From Periconia sp. R9002 (lineage: Eukaryota > Ascomycota > Dothideomycetes > Pleosporales > Periconiaceae): 64,000 nt of DNA. This document shows positions 9,902-21,745 of this stretch, in pieces. The stretch's first letter is position 1; every line of letters starts with the position of its first letter. The stretch covers positions 434,001 to 498,000 of the forward strand of contig JAMAHW010000020.1 of the NCBI GenBank assembly GCA_023627715.1, in the 5' to 3' direction. The notes beneath the pieces are model-generated. The model made no database searches and had not been told where the DNA came from. It saw only the letters and a list, made by a program, of their open reading frames with translations. The position numbers were made by a program, and so were the translations under genes.

Positions 9902-11449
9902 ATGGATGACGAGGCCATCTCCAATTTCGTTGCCATTACGTCGTGCGACCCCACCAAGGCCGCGCAATACCTTCATTTGACCGACAACAACCTGGAGCAG
10001 GCGATACAGCTTTTCTTCGATAGCCCAAACCTCGACCTCGGTAGCTCGTCCGCTCCACAGCCCGCCACTCAAAATGCCTCCAACGCACACGACCCTATTC
10101 ACGTCCCCTCCGATGATGACATGGATGTTGATGACGATACGCCCGCCTTCCAGCAGAATGTCGATGATGATGAGGCCATGGCCCGTCGTCTACAAGAAGA
10201 GATGTATGGCAGTGGAGGAGGCGGTGGTCTAGGTCAGGACGAAGTTCGTGCGCCTATCGACCGTCGGACAGAGACTCTGGTTGGTCCTGGTGCAGATTGG
10301 GGTGCGGACGAGGAGGAGGACATCAACGCTTTGGTGCAAGAGCAGCTTGCCCGCCGAAGGAATCCCGCCGCAAGGCCTGGCATTTTCACTCAGCGAGCCC
10401 CCCGAACACAGACCTCAGTCTGGGATAACTCCACGGCGGACTCCAGTGCTCGACGTCGTGAGCTCGCCACAGCAACTGGTGGAGCGTCGGAAACATCCTC
10501 CAAGAATAGCAGGCTTGCTGAACTCTTCCGGCCACCGTTCGAAATTATGTACCAGGGACCGTGGGAGAAGGCTCGGGACGATGGTAAGGCGGATGAAAAA
10601 TGGATTCTCGTCAACATACAAGATCCTCCAATCTTTGACTGCCAGCGTCTGAATAGAGATATTTGGAAGAATGAAGATATCAAGGCTACCGTGAGAGAAA
10701 ACTTCATCTTCATGCAGTATGCTAAGGATGACCCCCGAGGACAAGAGTACATTAACTACTACTTCCACGCTCGCGATAGTGCGGATGCTTACCCTCACAT
10801 TGCCATAGTCGATCCGCGCACCGGAGAGCAGGTCAAAGTGTGGTCTGGCCCACCAGTTCCCGACCCCGTGGAATTCCATGCCCAACTTCACGAATTCCTG
10901 GATCGCTACAGCCTCAGTGCCACTGCTAAAAACCCTGTGGCTGTGCGCAAATCAGAAAAGAAGAAGGTTGATGTAGGTCGCATGACAGAGGAAGAGCAGA
11001 TGGCGATGGCTCTCCAGAACAGTCTGGATAACAATCAAGGACCAAAAGATGAGGATCCAGATGCTCTCACCAAGGAACAAGGAGCCGGCAAGGGCAAAGG
11101 TAAGGCTGGCGAGGGAGAGGCGGAATCGTCATCGAATGCTACTTCACCATTCGACCAAATTTCATCGACAAACCCACATACAGAACCAACCGTTACAGAT
11201 CCTAAGATTACCACACGTATCCAGTTTCGAGGTGGCCCCGGTCGTCCTCTTGTCCGCCGTTTCAATCTCTCCGATCCAGTTCGAACTATATTCGAATGGA
11301 TCAAGGCAGATCATCCATGGGAAGGCAAGGAGGGTGCGGTGTTTGATTTGTCATTCACAGGCAAAAATCTGATGGAGCATTTGGATACCTCAATCGAGGA
11401 AGCTGGCCTCAAGAACGCGAGTGTCATGGTAGAGTTTTTGGAAGACTGA
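9902..11449 (+). CDS. UBX5: UBA-UAS-UIM-UBX protein, Ubx5/UBXN7-type Cdc48 cofactor
   Basis: This family links ubiquitinated substrates, and in animals cullin ligases, to the AAA ATPase Cdc48/p97. The single exon encodes 515 aa. In order there is a UBA-like domain (about 1-42, with CDPTKAAQYL and LEQAIQLFFD), an acidic linker, a UAS thioredoxin-like domain (about 200-338), a ubiquitin-interacting motif near 361-378 (EEEQMAMALQNSL), a Ser/Lys/Glu-rich spacer, and a C-terminal UBX domain (about 438-515, from TRIQFRGGPGRPLVRRF). This four-part order matches yeast Ubx5 and human UBXN7; plain UBX proteins lack the UAS and UIM parts. The start is the first ATG after the leader (CCACCATGG context). 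It is divergent to ECM29, and the two may be co-regulated. The symbol rests on domain order and not on a tree. Confidence 0.92.
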   Translation: MDDEAISNFVAITSCDPTKAAQYLHLTDNNLEQAIQLFFDSPNLDLGSSSAPQPATQNASNAHDPIHVPSDDDMDVDDDTPAFQQNVDDDEAMARRLQEEMYGSGGGGGLGQDEVRAPIDRRTETLVGPGADWGADEEEDINALVQEQLARRRNPAARPGIFTQRAPRTQTSVWDNSTADSSARRRELATATGGASETSSKNSRLAELFRPPFEIMYQGPWEKARDDGKADEKWILVNIQDPPIFDCQRLNRDIWKNEDIKATVRENFIFMQYAKDDPRGQEYINYYFHARDSADAYPHIAIVDPRTGEQVKVWSGPPVPDPVEFHAQLHEFLDRYSLSATAKNPVAVRKSEKKKVDVGRMTEEEQMAMALQNSLDNNQGPKDEDPDALTKEQGAGKGKGKAGEGEAESSSNATSPFDQISSTNPHTEPTVTDPKITTRIQFRGGPGRPLVRRFNLSDPVRTIFEWIKADHPWEGKEGAVFDLSFTGKNLMEHLDTSIEEAGLKNASVMVEFLED

Positions 11450-11883
11450 ATAGGGCATAGGGAAATGGACTGATATGAGCGGGCATGGATTGCGTCCTGG
11501 CTCTTACGGAATTTTCCGATGCCTCGAGAGCAAAGCCAGCAATGAATAGATGCCAAGCATTGATTTGCGGTACCAAATGGATAGACCGCTTAGATTTCAT
11601 TCTCAAGCCACCAACTTTGTGGCGATTCTTCAACATACCCCTGGGACATGCCTCATCCGGAGAGGCTCAAGGCATGAGGACCTGCATCGGCGTTTGAAAT
11701 TACCGGTAGATAGCAACTGCGTAATGAAACTGCCCCTAATTCTGTCTTTTTGTGTAGTAAATTCCATGCGCCAAAGTTTGATCTCCTATTTTACACTCAT
11801 TACGTGCGAAGACAAATACGTGTTCAAAGTGGAGAACAATATTAAAGAAAGAGTGGAGAGAAACCAAAAGGAGTGAAGAAAGC
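11450..11883. other. Convergent 3' region between the UBX and GNAT genes
   Basis: This 434-bp stretch is the shared 3' flank of two convergent genes. I see no gene in it. It has no long repeat. Confidence 0.6.
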
Positions 11884-12971
11884 TCATGATCTGCTTCTCT
11901 GTGTCCCACCCACAGCCCTCACCATGTTGTACAATGTATACAGCTCTCCATCTGCGCATCGAACACCGGGGATAGCAACTTGTCCTTTGACTTCGAATCC
12001 CCTTTTCTCATAAAATGCCCTGGCACCCGATATGGCTTCGACGTAAACGGGACAACCTTCATCATCCGCTTGCTTAACACCCCAATCCATCAACAACCCA
12101 CCGATGCCCTGATTCTGAAATTCAGGAGCGACGTAAATTTGCGAAAGCTCTACAAGACCGATCAGCAATCCAATTCAACGAGAGCAAATGAGGAAAAAAA
12201 AGACCGAACCAACGTACCCCAAACATTGTAATCCCCACCCAACACCCTCTCCCTCGTTTCTTCCCCAACCTTATTAAACACATCCCTCAGTTCCATATCC
12301 CAATGACTAGGTACGTCCACGCCCGCGATCCCCGGACCACCGTTCGCACCCTCATTCCCTTTGACCATCCACTGCATCCCACCGGGGCCGAAGAACCCCG
12401 CCGCCCCGACGATTTTCCCACCGTCGTTCATATCGACGGCTTTTACGAGGTGACTGGTGGGTATCTGGAGCCCGAGCTGATACTGTGCTGTGCGCCATCT
12501 GCGCTCCTCGAAGGGATCCTCGGGGTTGGCGAGGTGAGGCCGTTTAGCAGCGAGACGGAGAGCGTCGGTGGGGAAGCAGCGTTCGAAGAGGGTGGCGAGG
12601 GCTTCTGCGTCTGAGGGGGTCACGGGGTGGAGTTGGATTGAGGGTGTGGGGTTTGACGCCTTTGAGATTATGGTAGGGCTGTCCTCTGGTGGGATGGTTT
12701 GCTTTTCTTCTTCTTCTTTGGAATCAAAGTAGTCGTCTCCTTTTTGGCTTTGTGGGACGTTCAGGGTGGGACTTGAGCTGGGGACTGGACTTGCACTCGG
12801 CGTTCCTATGGAGACGTGGCCGCTGGGGCTGAGGGAGTACCTGCGATGGTGGGAAGGAGCAGGGGCAAGGTGACAGTTCTGATGGAGGCCCTTGATCCGT
12901 CGAGTGTCACTGTCGTCGTTGCTGCCGGTTATTGGTGAGGGAGATGGAGGGTCGCGGAAGATGGACGACAT
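11884..12971 (-). CDS. GNAT-family N-acetyltransferase
   Basis: GNAT enzymes move the acetyl group of acetyl-CoA to an amine. Two exons, 12971-12218 and 12149-11884, give 339 aa. The first roughly 110 residues are Ser/Pro-rich and look disordered. The catalytic domain starts near PSIQLHPVTPSDAEALATLF. Motif A is joined across the intron: DYNVW, then ELSQIYVAPEFQNQGIG, where the Q-x-x-G-I-G loop binds acetyl-CoA. The final part has the FYEKRGF motif typical of the GNAT C-terminus. The 68-bp intron has a GTACGT donor and a TTGTAG acceptor. The substrate cannot be told from sequence. The C-terminal half resembles fungal GNAT proteins that act on small molecules, but this is a guess. Confidence 0.88.
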
Positions 12972-15900
12972 CTTGTAAATGCGAGGAGGGCCTACTCGAT
13001 GGGGAATATGGCTCTGATGGCTGGAGGGCTGGAGGACTTGAGATGAATGAGGTCTTGGAGAAGCGTGAGTTTAAGAAGAAAGATGTGGTGTAGCAAGCAG
13101 TCTGAGCTCTGGAATCGTAGGGTCTTTGTGTGCTTTCTTACAGTGTTGATGTTTTACATTGACTACACCACAACTGGATAGAGTAACTGTTAACATATAA
13201 GAAGAAGGAAGAAGATGGAGCCAGAAGTATCAAGTATCGCTTCCGTTTGTAGTTTTCCATCTCTACATATGAGACCAGAGGGTATTTCATCACTCGTGAA
13301 ATTTGGCCAACACCCAGCATGCAGCGAGTCGAACAAGTCAATCGAAATGGTCTTGATGCAAATGGCGTGGAACATGCGCACAAGAACAATATTAACACTC
13401 TTACGGTAACATCATGTAGCGATATGAACTCACGCCGCTTCGGTCGTAAAAGAAGATTAGCTCATGCCATGTTTCCCATAGAACTAACTGTCAAAGAAAG
13501 GATTCGACCGGAAACATTGGGGACCGAGAACTTGTTGGCGCATACGGTTATTTTCGCAATGAGCTCAGTGGAAGTGTCTATCGATTACTGTACTTAATTT
13601 CTGCGTACGTTGGAGAGACCATCAAGGTGGACGTTACAAGGGAGAACAATAGTAAGCACTCTCGCTCCGCTTTCGCCGATCAAAACAAACAACCCGCCTT
13701 TGTGCGGTTCGTTAGTCAATCCAAGTCGGGAGAGAGGAGCGCGACGACGCGATCAAAGGTGGGGTAATTAAGCCAGACAGGCATATTGTTTTACTCTTGT
13801 AGCCTCACTCATCCAAGAGTGGATGGACAGATACGTACCGAATGCGCAATACCAAAAGTGGCTAACTCTACAAGTGATTGACAGATAGCCAACGACAAGT
13901 TGTATGTACTGTCTCGACGAGACATCAAACGCGACATGGATTTCGACACATGGCGATTCCCTGCAAGTAAACCGCACATGGCAGTGATAAAACGAGCGGT
14001 GTGCAGGAGACGGTCAATCTTGCATATGTACAAAAGTCTAGCCATTGAAGTATGCAGTTACATGGTTCATGAGTAGGTAGAGGTATGTAAGTTTTGTGTA
14101 CTACAGTTATCGACCTACCCGTACGAGTTATGAAACCGGTCGACATCGATCCGGGATCTTCAAACAAGCGCGGTTTTTCTTTTTCCTTCTTACCAAAAAA
14201 CGTCTCCGCTCGCTCGCACGGCTACGCTGGGTTGACAGCTCATGACCGGTGAAGGCGAAACGGGGCTAGCCTGCTGGTTTGATCGTCACGACGAGGTGCC
14301 TTGTTTGTTGTAGGCGGGTTTTTGGTAGGTACTTTGGACGCTTTCGTTTGCGGGGTTCAGTTTGAAACGGTTCACGACGTGCTTGTGCGTGCGCGGCGAT
14401 GTAATTATAGAAGTATGTACTTACTGGTCACGTACATTTAAGAGGTAGGTTATTGGTCGATAAAATCATGCCTGTGCTTTTCTACTGCGTAAATGCGTTC
14501 TCCAAAAAAAAAAAAAAGATGAAGAGGCAAGCAAGGTAAGTGCTTTTCCAGCACCGAAAAAAAATCTGCCAATATATCACACGTATACAACGTTGAACGA
14601 GTCGCGTACTAGTCCAGCAGAGAAATGGTATGGTGTGGTATAGTTCACTAGGCCGTGATCAGACTCCGAACTGGAGAAAGTATAGACCGGGCGCTTAACC
14701 ACACCACATGGTCCTTTCCAATCCCTGCCCGGTACCCCCCTGCTTTGCGTTCCATCTTCGACGTTGATTGGCCAGCCACCGGCGGGAAGGTTACAGAGTG
14801 TTGGGATGAGGGGTGAGTGAGTGTACCTGCCGTTTCTTGAGGATTGGGGAGCCGGCTGCCATGGACGAGGCCAGGAGAGAAATGGATGGAACAACAAAGC
14901 AGGATTGCTTCGCGGGTTACGGTCCGACTCGGTCCATGTGAGTGCGAAGTGCGCACGCATGGTGAGTATTGGATCAAATATTGGATGCATTGGGCGTCAC
15001 CTTTCGTGCTTCCGAAAGGTGCGTGAACCAAGCACACGTACGTACTGTACGTGCTAGGTAGGACTGCCAACCATGCCATTAACACGCAATGCCTATGCAC
15101 TACGCCGCTCGAACACTCCCCCCTCACCGAGTAAGAGATCCAGCACATGCATGGAGTCAGATCCTCGGTATTATATTATGCGTCTTCATAACTTTGGGGA
15201 AATGTACGGTGTTTGGTTATGCATCGGCCAAACCCGAACAAAAGGAACATTTGGACTAGAATTGAGGAATCTGACAATAATCAAGTCGTTATTATTGCAT
15301 GGTTTGAATGTTGGTCATAACTAGGTAGGTAGTAGTTTCGATTCAATACGTAACTCTCAACTCTCCAATATCCAGGATGCTTCCATCTTTCATCTCGTGT
15401 TGGGCAACAAGAGCCAATGAACGCTGACCCCACGTTCCGCTTTTTGCCGCCAAACAAGACAAGGGCCACCACGGCCAGCAAGGCCATTCAAGGCCGCAAA
15501 CTTCCCTCCCGTCCCCTCAAAAAGTAGGATCTGGATGTGACTGCACCACCCACGCCATCTCACGGCCCAAGTCCCCCAAGAGCCACGAGTCTAAAAGTGG
15601 TAAATTCGCGCACAAGCAATAATCCAGTCCCACCCAAGCCAATGGCATCCGATCCTTGACAACGCGCCAGAAATTTTTCCGCCGCAGAAATGGTATTTCA
15701 TATAATAAGGAACAAAGAAGGGTAATGAAAAACGTGACCTCGTTGTCCTGGTAAAAAGGTTCCGAACAAAGGAAATAAATGGCAGAAGATGCCGGTTTGG
15801 TAAACTTGCCCAGGATCCTTTCGCGGGACGTCGATGAGTGGCATCAGTCGTGTGGTTGAGTCGCCGGGACCCGGACACGATGGAGTCGGGCGAAACGGTT

Positions 15901-16138
15901 CTTGATAGATCGGGCATGACGGGAAAGATGTACAGAATCATGGAATATCCAATCGATTATGAGGCATGTACGCCTGAGTTCGTGAAGCTGATGTACGCTC
16001 GAAATGCACGGCAGCAAAAAAGTGCCGGATGAAGAAGACAAGTCATGGTCGTTAAAAGGTAATGGCGTAGAGGACTGGGATCGCGTTGATGGCGACTAGA
16101 GAGATGTGGTTCCGTGTTGCGACGCATGGAACTGTGTT
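12972..16138. other. 3.2-kb gene-poor stretch
   Basis: I see no supportable gene here. Frames of up to 166 codons occur on the minus strand (14648-15148) but show no domain, no conserved-looking block and no sensible start context. It contains an A14 run at 14504-14517 and several GTACGTAC-type tracts. It holds the promoter of the GNAT gene at its left and the 3' flank of the next gene at its right. An unrecognised non-coding RNA cannot be excluded. Confidence 0.5.
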
Positions 16139-16891
16139 TTACTCGAGTTTTCTTCTCTTGCCGCGCGGGGCAGGGTCGATTTGCGGAAAGTTGGGTGCCT
16201 TGGTATCCACTGGTGTACTACTGTACGTCACGGTACGGGTGACGACTTCTCGCACGCTCACACGTCGGGTGCGGCCCGTCTTCTTGTCAACGTCCCACGC
16301 TTTCGGCGATACTGCAGAGTAAGGTGAGTTGGTAGAATTTGCGCTGGCGGGTGATCGTACTGTGGCTGGAGAGTAGGGAGATTGAGGAATGTAGAGACGC
16401 GGTGTCCGAGCCGACTGCGGGCGTGTGAAGGGTGACGGCGGAGGAATCGTGACCACAGTGTCCTTGATCAAAGGCGCAGTTTTAGGAGGCTCCTGCTTGG
16501 AGCTGTCGCAATTGCAACAGCTACTTGAACGCGACGAAGCCGGAGTGGAAGTAGCCGTTTTCTCGGTAGGGCCGGAGGTCGATGTAAAGGAAGCGGAAGA
16601 GGCAGCTGAGGTTATCGAGGCATGGGAGGTTGGACGGTTGGCCTCGAAGACAAATTTGGGGCTGGGACCGGCAGACATTGGACTCATGACGACGGGAGAC
16701 ATGGTCTTGAGAAAGTCCAGGTAGGCAGTGGGTGGGGTAATGGGCGTCTTGAGCGAATCTTCTTTCTTGATAGAGACAAAGGTAGGCGTAGAGGCAGAAG
16801 TGACCATTGGCGATCGCAACTCGGAAGGGTAGGTGGCCGATAGGGGAGTCTTGAGGGCCGACAAGGCGGGCTTCGCGTCGGTGGTAGCCAT
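16139..16891 (-). CDS. Disordered Ser/Thr-Pro-rich protein with C-terminal nuclear signal, function unknown
   Basis: The single exon gives 250 aa if started at the ATG at 16891 (MATTDAKPALSALKTPLS; context ACACCATGGC). The protein is low in hydrophobic residues and rich in Ser, Thr and Pro, with many SP and TP sites, as expected of a substrate for proline-directed kinases. A Cys pair (SCCNC) sits mid-protein. The end, RGKRRKLE, is a good monopartite nuclear localisation signal, and WDVDKKTGRTRRVSVREV precedes it. I do not recognise a catalytic domain. The frame stays open upstream to an ATG at 17350 (403 aa). I prefer the inner start because the extension is translated pyrimidine-rich leader and has better ATG context only at 16891. 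Confidence 0.7.
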   Translation of the reverse strand: MATTDAKPALSALKTPLSATYPSELRSPMVTSASTPTFVSIKKEDSLKTPITPPTAYLDFLKTMSPVVMSPMSAGPSPKFVFEANRPTSHASITSAASSASFTSTSGPTEKTATSTPASSRSSSCCNCDSSKQEPPKTAPLIKDTVVTIPPPSPFTRPQSARTPRLYIPQSPYSPATVRSPASANSTNSPYSAVSPKAWDVDKKTGRTRRVSVREVVTRTVTYSSTPVDTKAPNFPQIDPAPRGKRRKLE

Positions 16892-18304
16892 GGTGTTGGA
16901 GGGCGGCGTAGTCGACTGGAGATGGAGGGGGGAAGGGGGGAGGGAAAGAGTGGAAGAGAAGGGAGGAGAAGTAGAAAAGAAGGACTTTTGGATGGGAGTG
17001 TTGCAGGTTTGACTAGTAGTGGTGGGTGCCTGGGCTGGCTTCCACGACGGAAGAAGTGGTAGGGTAGGGTAAGGTAAGCGAGAGGCAGAGGTCCCAGGTA
17101 CTTGAGGCCGGGGGGTCCAGCGTTTGTTGTTTCTTAGCAGTGGTGGTGATGCTAAGTAATGGGATGTTTGGGATGGAGCTCGGATGCTAAATAAAGGCGG
17201 GCGCGTAGTAGTAGTCCAACCGGGGGGCAGTGGAGGGCGGAGGGGGAGCGGAGAGGGAGGGGCTACGGCGTGCACTGTGCTCAGCCTAGGAGTGTGTGCT
17301 GTACTGTGCTGTACTGCCAAACAGCCGCCAGCCTTGGACCGTGTCGCCAATCACAACCGCTGCTGTAAGCGCCCGAACAGGGTCTGAGCGTCCACGAACA
17401 GGCTTCGACTCGCAGCAAGAGGCCAATGCTACCTCTGATTCGCTATCGCTCTGCCAGCTTCGTCGACAGAACAGAACAGAACAGAACAACACCCGGAGAT
17501 GAGTGGAGGCGACACGAGACGAGACACGAGACGAACCGAAACCTGGACGAGGATCAAAACGACGACCCAAAACGACGACGAGGATAGGTGGGAGGGTGGT
17601 AATGGCAACGGCAGTGGCAATGGTAAGAAAGAACTGAGCTGGGCTTGGGCGAGCAAGGCAAAACGAGTCCTGCAGGCTGGCCGGTCGTGTCTGCGTGCGA
17701 GTAGGTAGATGAAGGCAGCAGCCGGGCAATCAAACCATCTGACCTCGTGGGATCCCGCCGGCCTTTATCTTGCCTGCACGCGCTGGCATTTCTTTGCACC
17801 AGTCGCGCGCTTCCACTGCTCACCCACTGACCACCCGTTGTCTTCCCTCTCGTGAGCGCGCGCCTCACCAGACCATCTACCAGCCCTGCCCCAACTGTTC
17901 TTGCACCAAGAATGGTCCTAGACATGGCTTGACAGGTTCATTTCCCTTCACGGCTTTTCTGATTGAAACCCGTCTTGAAGGCGCTAACACCTTGACCCTC
18001 TCCTGGCCTCTACCTGTCCACCATATCTGGTCCAAGTGAAGCTCTGTGCAACTCTTGCTATCCGTCAAACCGTCTCCTGCCTCCGCCCATACCTCCTCTA
18101 CCCCTCACCTTTGCATTATTCATACTCCAGGCCCAATGGCTGAGCCATGCTGTACGCGATACGAAGACGCCACATGCGGAGAATATCTCGCCGTGAGCAT
18201 GAGGCACAGCGGCACGACCCTGCCCCATAAACCATTGCTATTTTGAGCTACTTTGTCTTGATTGGCCCATCGAGGGTACAAATGCCCTTTACAGGCACTT
18301 TGAG
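16892..18304. other. Leader and intergenic DNA upstream of the disordered-protein gene
   Basis: The minus-strand leader of the preceding gene is pyrimidine-rich over about 16900-17350. Further right there are short tandem blocks, such as CGAGACGAGACACGAGACGA at 17513-17532. No other gene is supportable. Short plus-strand frames near 17770-18246 lack any recognisable domain. Confidence 0.5.
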
Positions 18305-20908
18305 CTAGTGATGAAGGAGTGTGCGAAGGCGTTCATCGTCGTACACATCCTCCTCCAGAAATGTTCGAACAGGTTCCCCTACAGCTATGGTGGGATTCTG
18401 AGCTAAGGGGGTAGTGATGTCTTCCATAGACAAATGGCTTGTATGTTCACCAAAATACACCCTGCCATCAAATCGTCTTGTTTTGGAAAGTGTGACAAAG
18501 GGCTCTTGATTGCGCTCCGCAGTTTGCTGATCCACGCATACCATCTGACACCGTCGGCACGGGCCTAGCATCTCAAAGTACTGTTCACCAATTTGCAGGT
18601 AATGCCAGTCGTCTTCTGCGTATGCTTGTTCTGTCCCAGGTGGACAGTCGAGATTTTCTGCAATCACAACGTTGGCTCTGAATACCTCTGCTTGTGCCGC
18701 CTTGCCGCCTTCAGCTTTGATTAATTCATTCAGACGGTTGAGACTGGACCTTGAAATAGTAAGAATCGGACTCTCATTTGACAACAGGATGGGTTTCGAA
18801 ACCGTTGCCCCAGGGTAAGTCGCCCTCAATTCTGGGAAAGCGCCGGGTACATGCATATCACTGGCCTTCTGTTTCTTCTGGAGATGGGGCTTCGAATGTC
18901 GGGAACAAGCCAATGGGCCACTGCCGCTACCGACTGCTGGGAAACGAGCGAGATGACAAGCCACCCCGAGCGCCTGGCTAAAAAACGATGATATCTCATG
19001 TGACTTGTACGTCTTTGCTTTGATGTCATCCCCGCATACTTTAGCATTCGCCTCCCTGTACAAACTGTGGTCGGAAAAGAGCCGTGGGTCAGCCGACAGA
19101 GGCACAGTGATTTCAGTGACCGCCGATTTCTCTTGTAGATGGCCTACTAGGCGTACACGTAGGACGCCTTCTTCCAAGTCTACACTTGGACGAATGAGAG
19201 CCATGTTGGGATAGCGCTTCTGACTTAACGCCGCTCCTGTACCCTGGTGGACTAAGCACCATTCTCGGTCCCAAGCGAGTCCCTCACGCCGCACTTCCCA
19301 AGCCTTCCCAGGCGGTACGCTGAACGCCGCACAACTCTTAATGGGATACACAGACAGGCTTTCCACATGGAACCGACCGTATGTTGGTGGCCCGGTATGC
19401 GTAGGTGTGACTGGCAATATGACTGCTGGTGGCACATCCTGCACGAAAAATTCTCGCACGAAATCGGTGAATCGCGATATGTCTCTGAATGTACTCATCG
19501 CCCCAAGGCTAACTCGGATCATGCCAGTAGGCTTTGATCGAATAATGTCATTGTCGTTACCGCAGCGTTGTCCTGCCGAGAAGTTTGCTCTCATTTCCCA
19601 GGGCGCCAAATCTAGGGAGGAAGCAACGCCCCCCGGGTTGCAGAGGCCACCAGTGCGGAGCTGTAAATTTTTTATTGTCGCTAACTTTTCTACCTCTGCA
19701 TTGCTGACCCAGCCCCCGTGTTGGGTCTGCAGATTGAACGCGACAACTGGCCCCTGGGTACTGGAGTCTCCATATATTGACGATGTATCCCGGTAAATGT
19801 GACATACTTTATTGCCATTTCCATGGGTCAACGTGGATAGGTCGCTATACAGCTTTGACGCAAGGAAAGTCGTGTGTTTCGATATTTGGTCCAATGATGT
19901 ATACAGCTCTTGATGAACACTTATCGCGGCGTCCAGAGCCATGATGCTATGGATTGGCAGTGTTCCATCTTCCAACCTCTCGTGAAGCGTTTCTTTCTTT
20001 GCGTGCCACTGCTCCTTAAGGCATACCACGGACTCTACAGTTCCTCCTCCAAAATAACGGCGCTTATCAAAAACAGCACTTGCTCGTTTTCGCACGAGCA
20101 ATGCACCCAGGTCTGGGAAGCCGAAGATTTTGTATAAACTTAGAACTGTAAAATCGGGCGCGCCCTCGGAGTTGCTGAGATCCAGCGGCGAAGTTGAGAC
20201 AAGTGCAGCAGCATCGAGTAAAGTATAAACATTACTGTCTGGGTTCGTACGTAAGCGGCCCGGCCAGCTCAAAGGTAAGCGCCGTCCGTTCATGTTGGAC
20301 TGAGCTGGGTATGCGAAGAGCGCAAGCGGTGAGTCTGCTGGCTGTGTGCCTTGCGCAAGTATCCATTCCTCAACTTCGGCATCTGAAGAAAAACAGCGGT
20401 GATTCGATGCAGTCTCCCGCACCCCGACCAAGCTTGTATGCGCATCTCGGTGGTAGCCATACCAATAGCCTTCCTCCTGATCTCGGAACGCCTCAACGAC
20501 AAGTTTAATGCCAGCGGTGGCGTTGGCAACGAAGACCACATCAAATTCAGCCGGATCTGCACGAAACATGTCCAGTAATCGTAGCCTGATATCCTCTATA
20601 CGACGCGTAGTCAATTGTGAGGAGTTGGACGCAGAATGCGGGTTACCGTAAAGGTGAGACAACATATCGGTAGAAAAGCGCTCGATGAGAGATTTCGCAT
20701 AAAGCGTAGTACCAGCATGGTCAAGGTAGATGGTTTCTACAATTGATCAGCTATAACGCTACTTGGCATATCTGAAACTACCTATGTACTTACCTTGAAG
20801 CATGGGGTATTCACGAAGGCGGAGCTCTTCGATGGCTTGGTCATAGGCGATACGATCGGGTTCTTCCATGCCTGCAAGCGAGGCCCTTTCTTCTCCTGAT
20901 CTATCCAT
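18305..20908 (-). CDS. hxB: Molybdenum cofactor sulfurase
   Basis: The enzyme takes sulfur from L-cysteine with PLP and places it on the molybdenum cofactor of xanthine dehydrogenase and aldehyde oxidase. Two exons, 20908-20794 and 20736-18305, give 848 aa. The N-terminal two-thirds is a class V aminotransferase fold. Visible marks are ETIYLDHAGTTLYAKSLIER joined across the intron, the PLP lysine in LSLYKIFGFPDLGALLVRK, and the persulfide cysteine in RTGGLCNPGG. The C-terminal third is a MOSC domain (from FHVESLSVYPIKSCAAF, with LACHLARF and the CRRCQMVCVDQQT block). The length fits the fungal family. The symbol follows the Aspergillus gene of this function and is by homology only. It is tandem with the GH3 gene to its right, with no evident functional link. 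Confidence 0.93.
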
Positions 20909-21745
20909 TTTCACTTAAGAAAGAGGAAAAAACTGAACAGAAACTCAGGGTGGATGGAGACATCTACAAGAAGGGGCGTTATTTGCGAAAGTGGGGGATG
21001 GCGAATCGGTGGAGGCGCGAACGATTGCGCGGTGAGCTCCGATAACCGAAAACTGACCATGACAACTCAGTAAGCCGGCGGGCGTAAGTCATCACGCTTG
21101 TATAACGATGTTTGTCATTCGAGATGATACCAACCTTAAGCGACAATGGGAGGCTATCTGACATTTGTGCGTTATGTTTGTTCTTTCGAGAACCCTTGAG
21201 TCTTGAGGTGTGGTGTCGGCAAACTTGGTGCACGGACCAAGAGGGCCTCATTCAGTAGTGGATGAGCCACTGTACTGTAGACTGGCACGGGTGTCAGAAT
21301 ATCCCGCACTCACAAACATTTTGGCTAAGGTAATACTACATGTAGTTATCTTAATAAGAAAAAAAGTCTAGATTCTTAAATAGTTAAATTATAAAAAATA
21401 GTAAGATAAAACTATAGAAACACTACTGTGGTATTCTACTTACTCTTAAGGGGACTGTAATTCTAGGGGGAAGAGACCTTCGAAGCGTTTGTTACCTATG
21501 TATACACAGGTATGTGGAGTGGTAAGTGTTGAGTGCGGGCTATTTCCACACCCGCATGACTAGGACACTAGCTCCTATATGTAGTTCAGGCTACATACGC
21601 AGTGGCAGCGGTTTCGCGTGAAGCAGACGAAAAAATAATTCCCCAATGTCAAAACATAAAGCCTGGCCTCGATTGACAGGATATAGACAGCGCAACTTCA
21701 GCTGGCTACTCTATACTTTGTACTCATAACAGCACCTCTTACCAT
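20909..21745. other. Intergenic region between the MoCo sulfurase and GH3 genes
   Basis: This 837-bp region holds the promoter of the MoCo sulfurase gene and the 3' flank of the GH3 gene, both on the minus strand. A marked AT-rich island is listed separately. No gene is seen. Confidence 0.5.
21331..21420. repeat. AT-rich island, possible degraded repeat
   Basis: In the 80 bases 21341-21420 I count 13 G or C, about 16% GC, against roughly 50% for the surroundings. The island starts with the palindrome ACTACATGTAGT. In ascomycetes such islands often are remnants of transposons mutated by RIP. I found no clear terminal repeats, so the origin is open. Confidence 0.4.
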
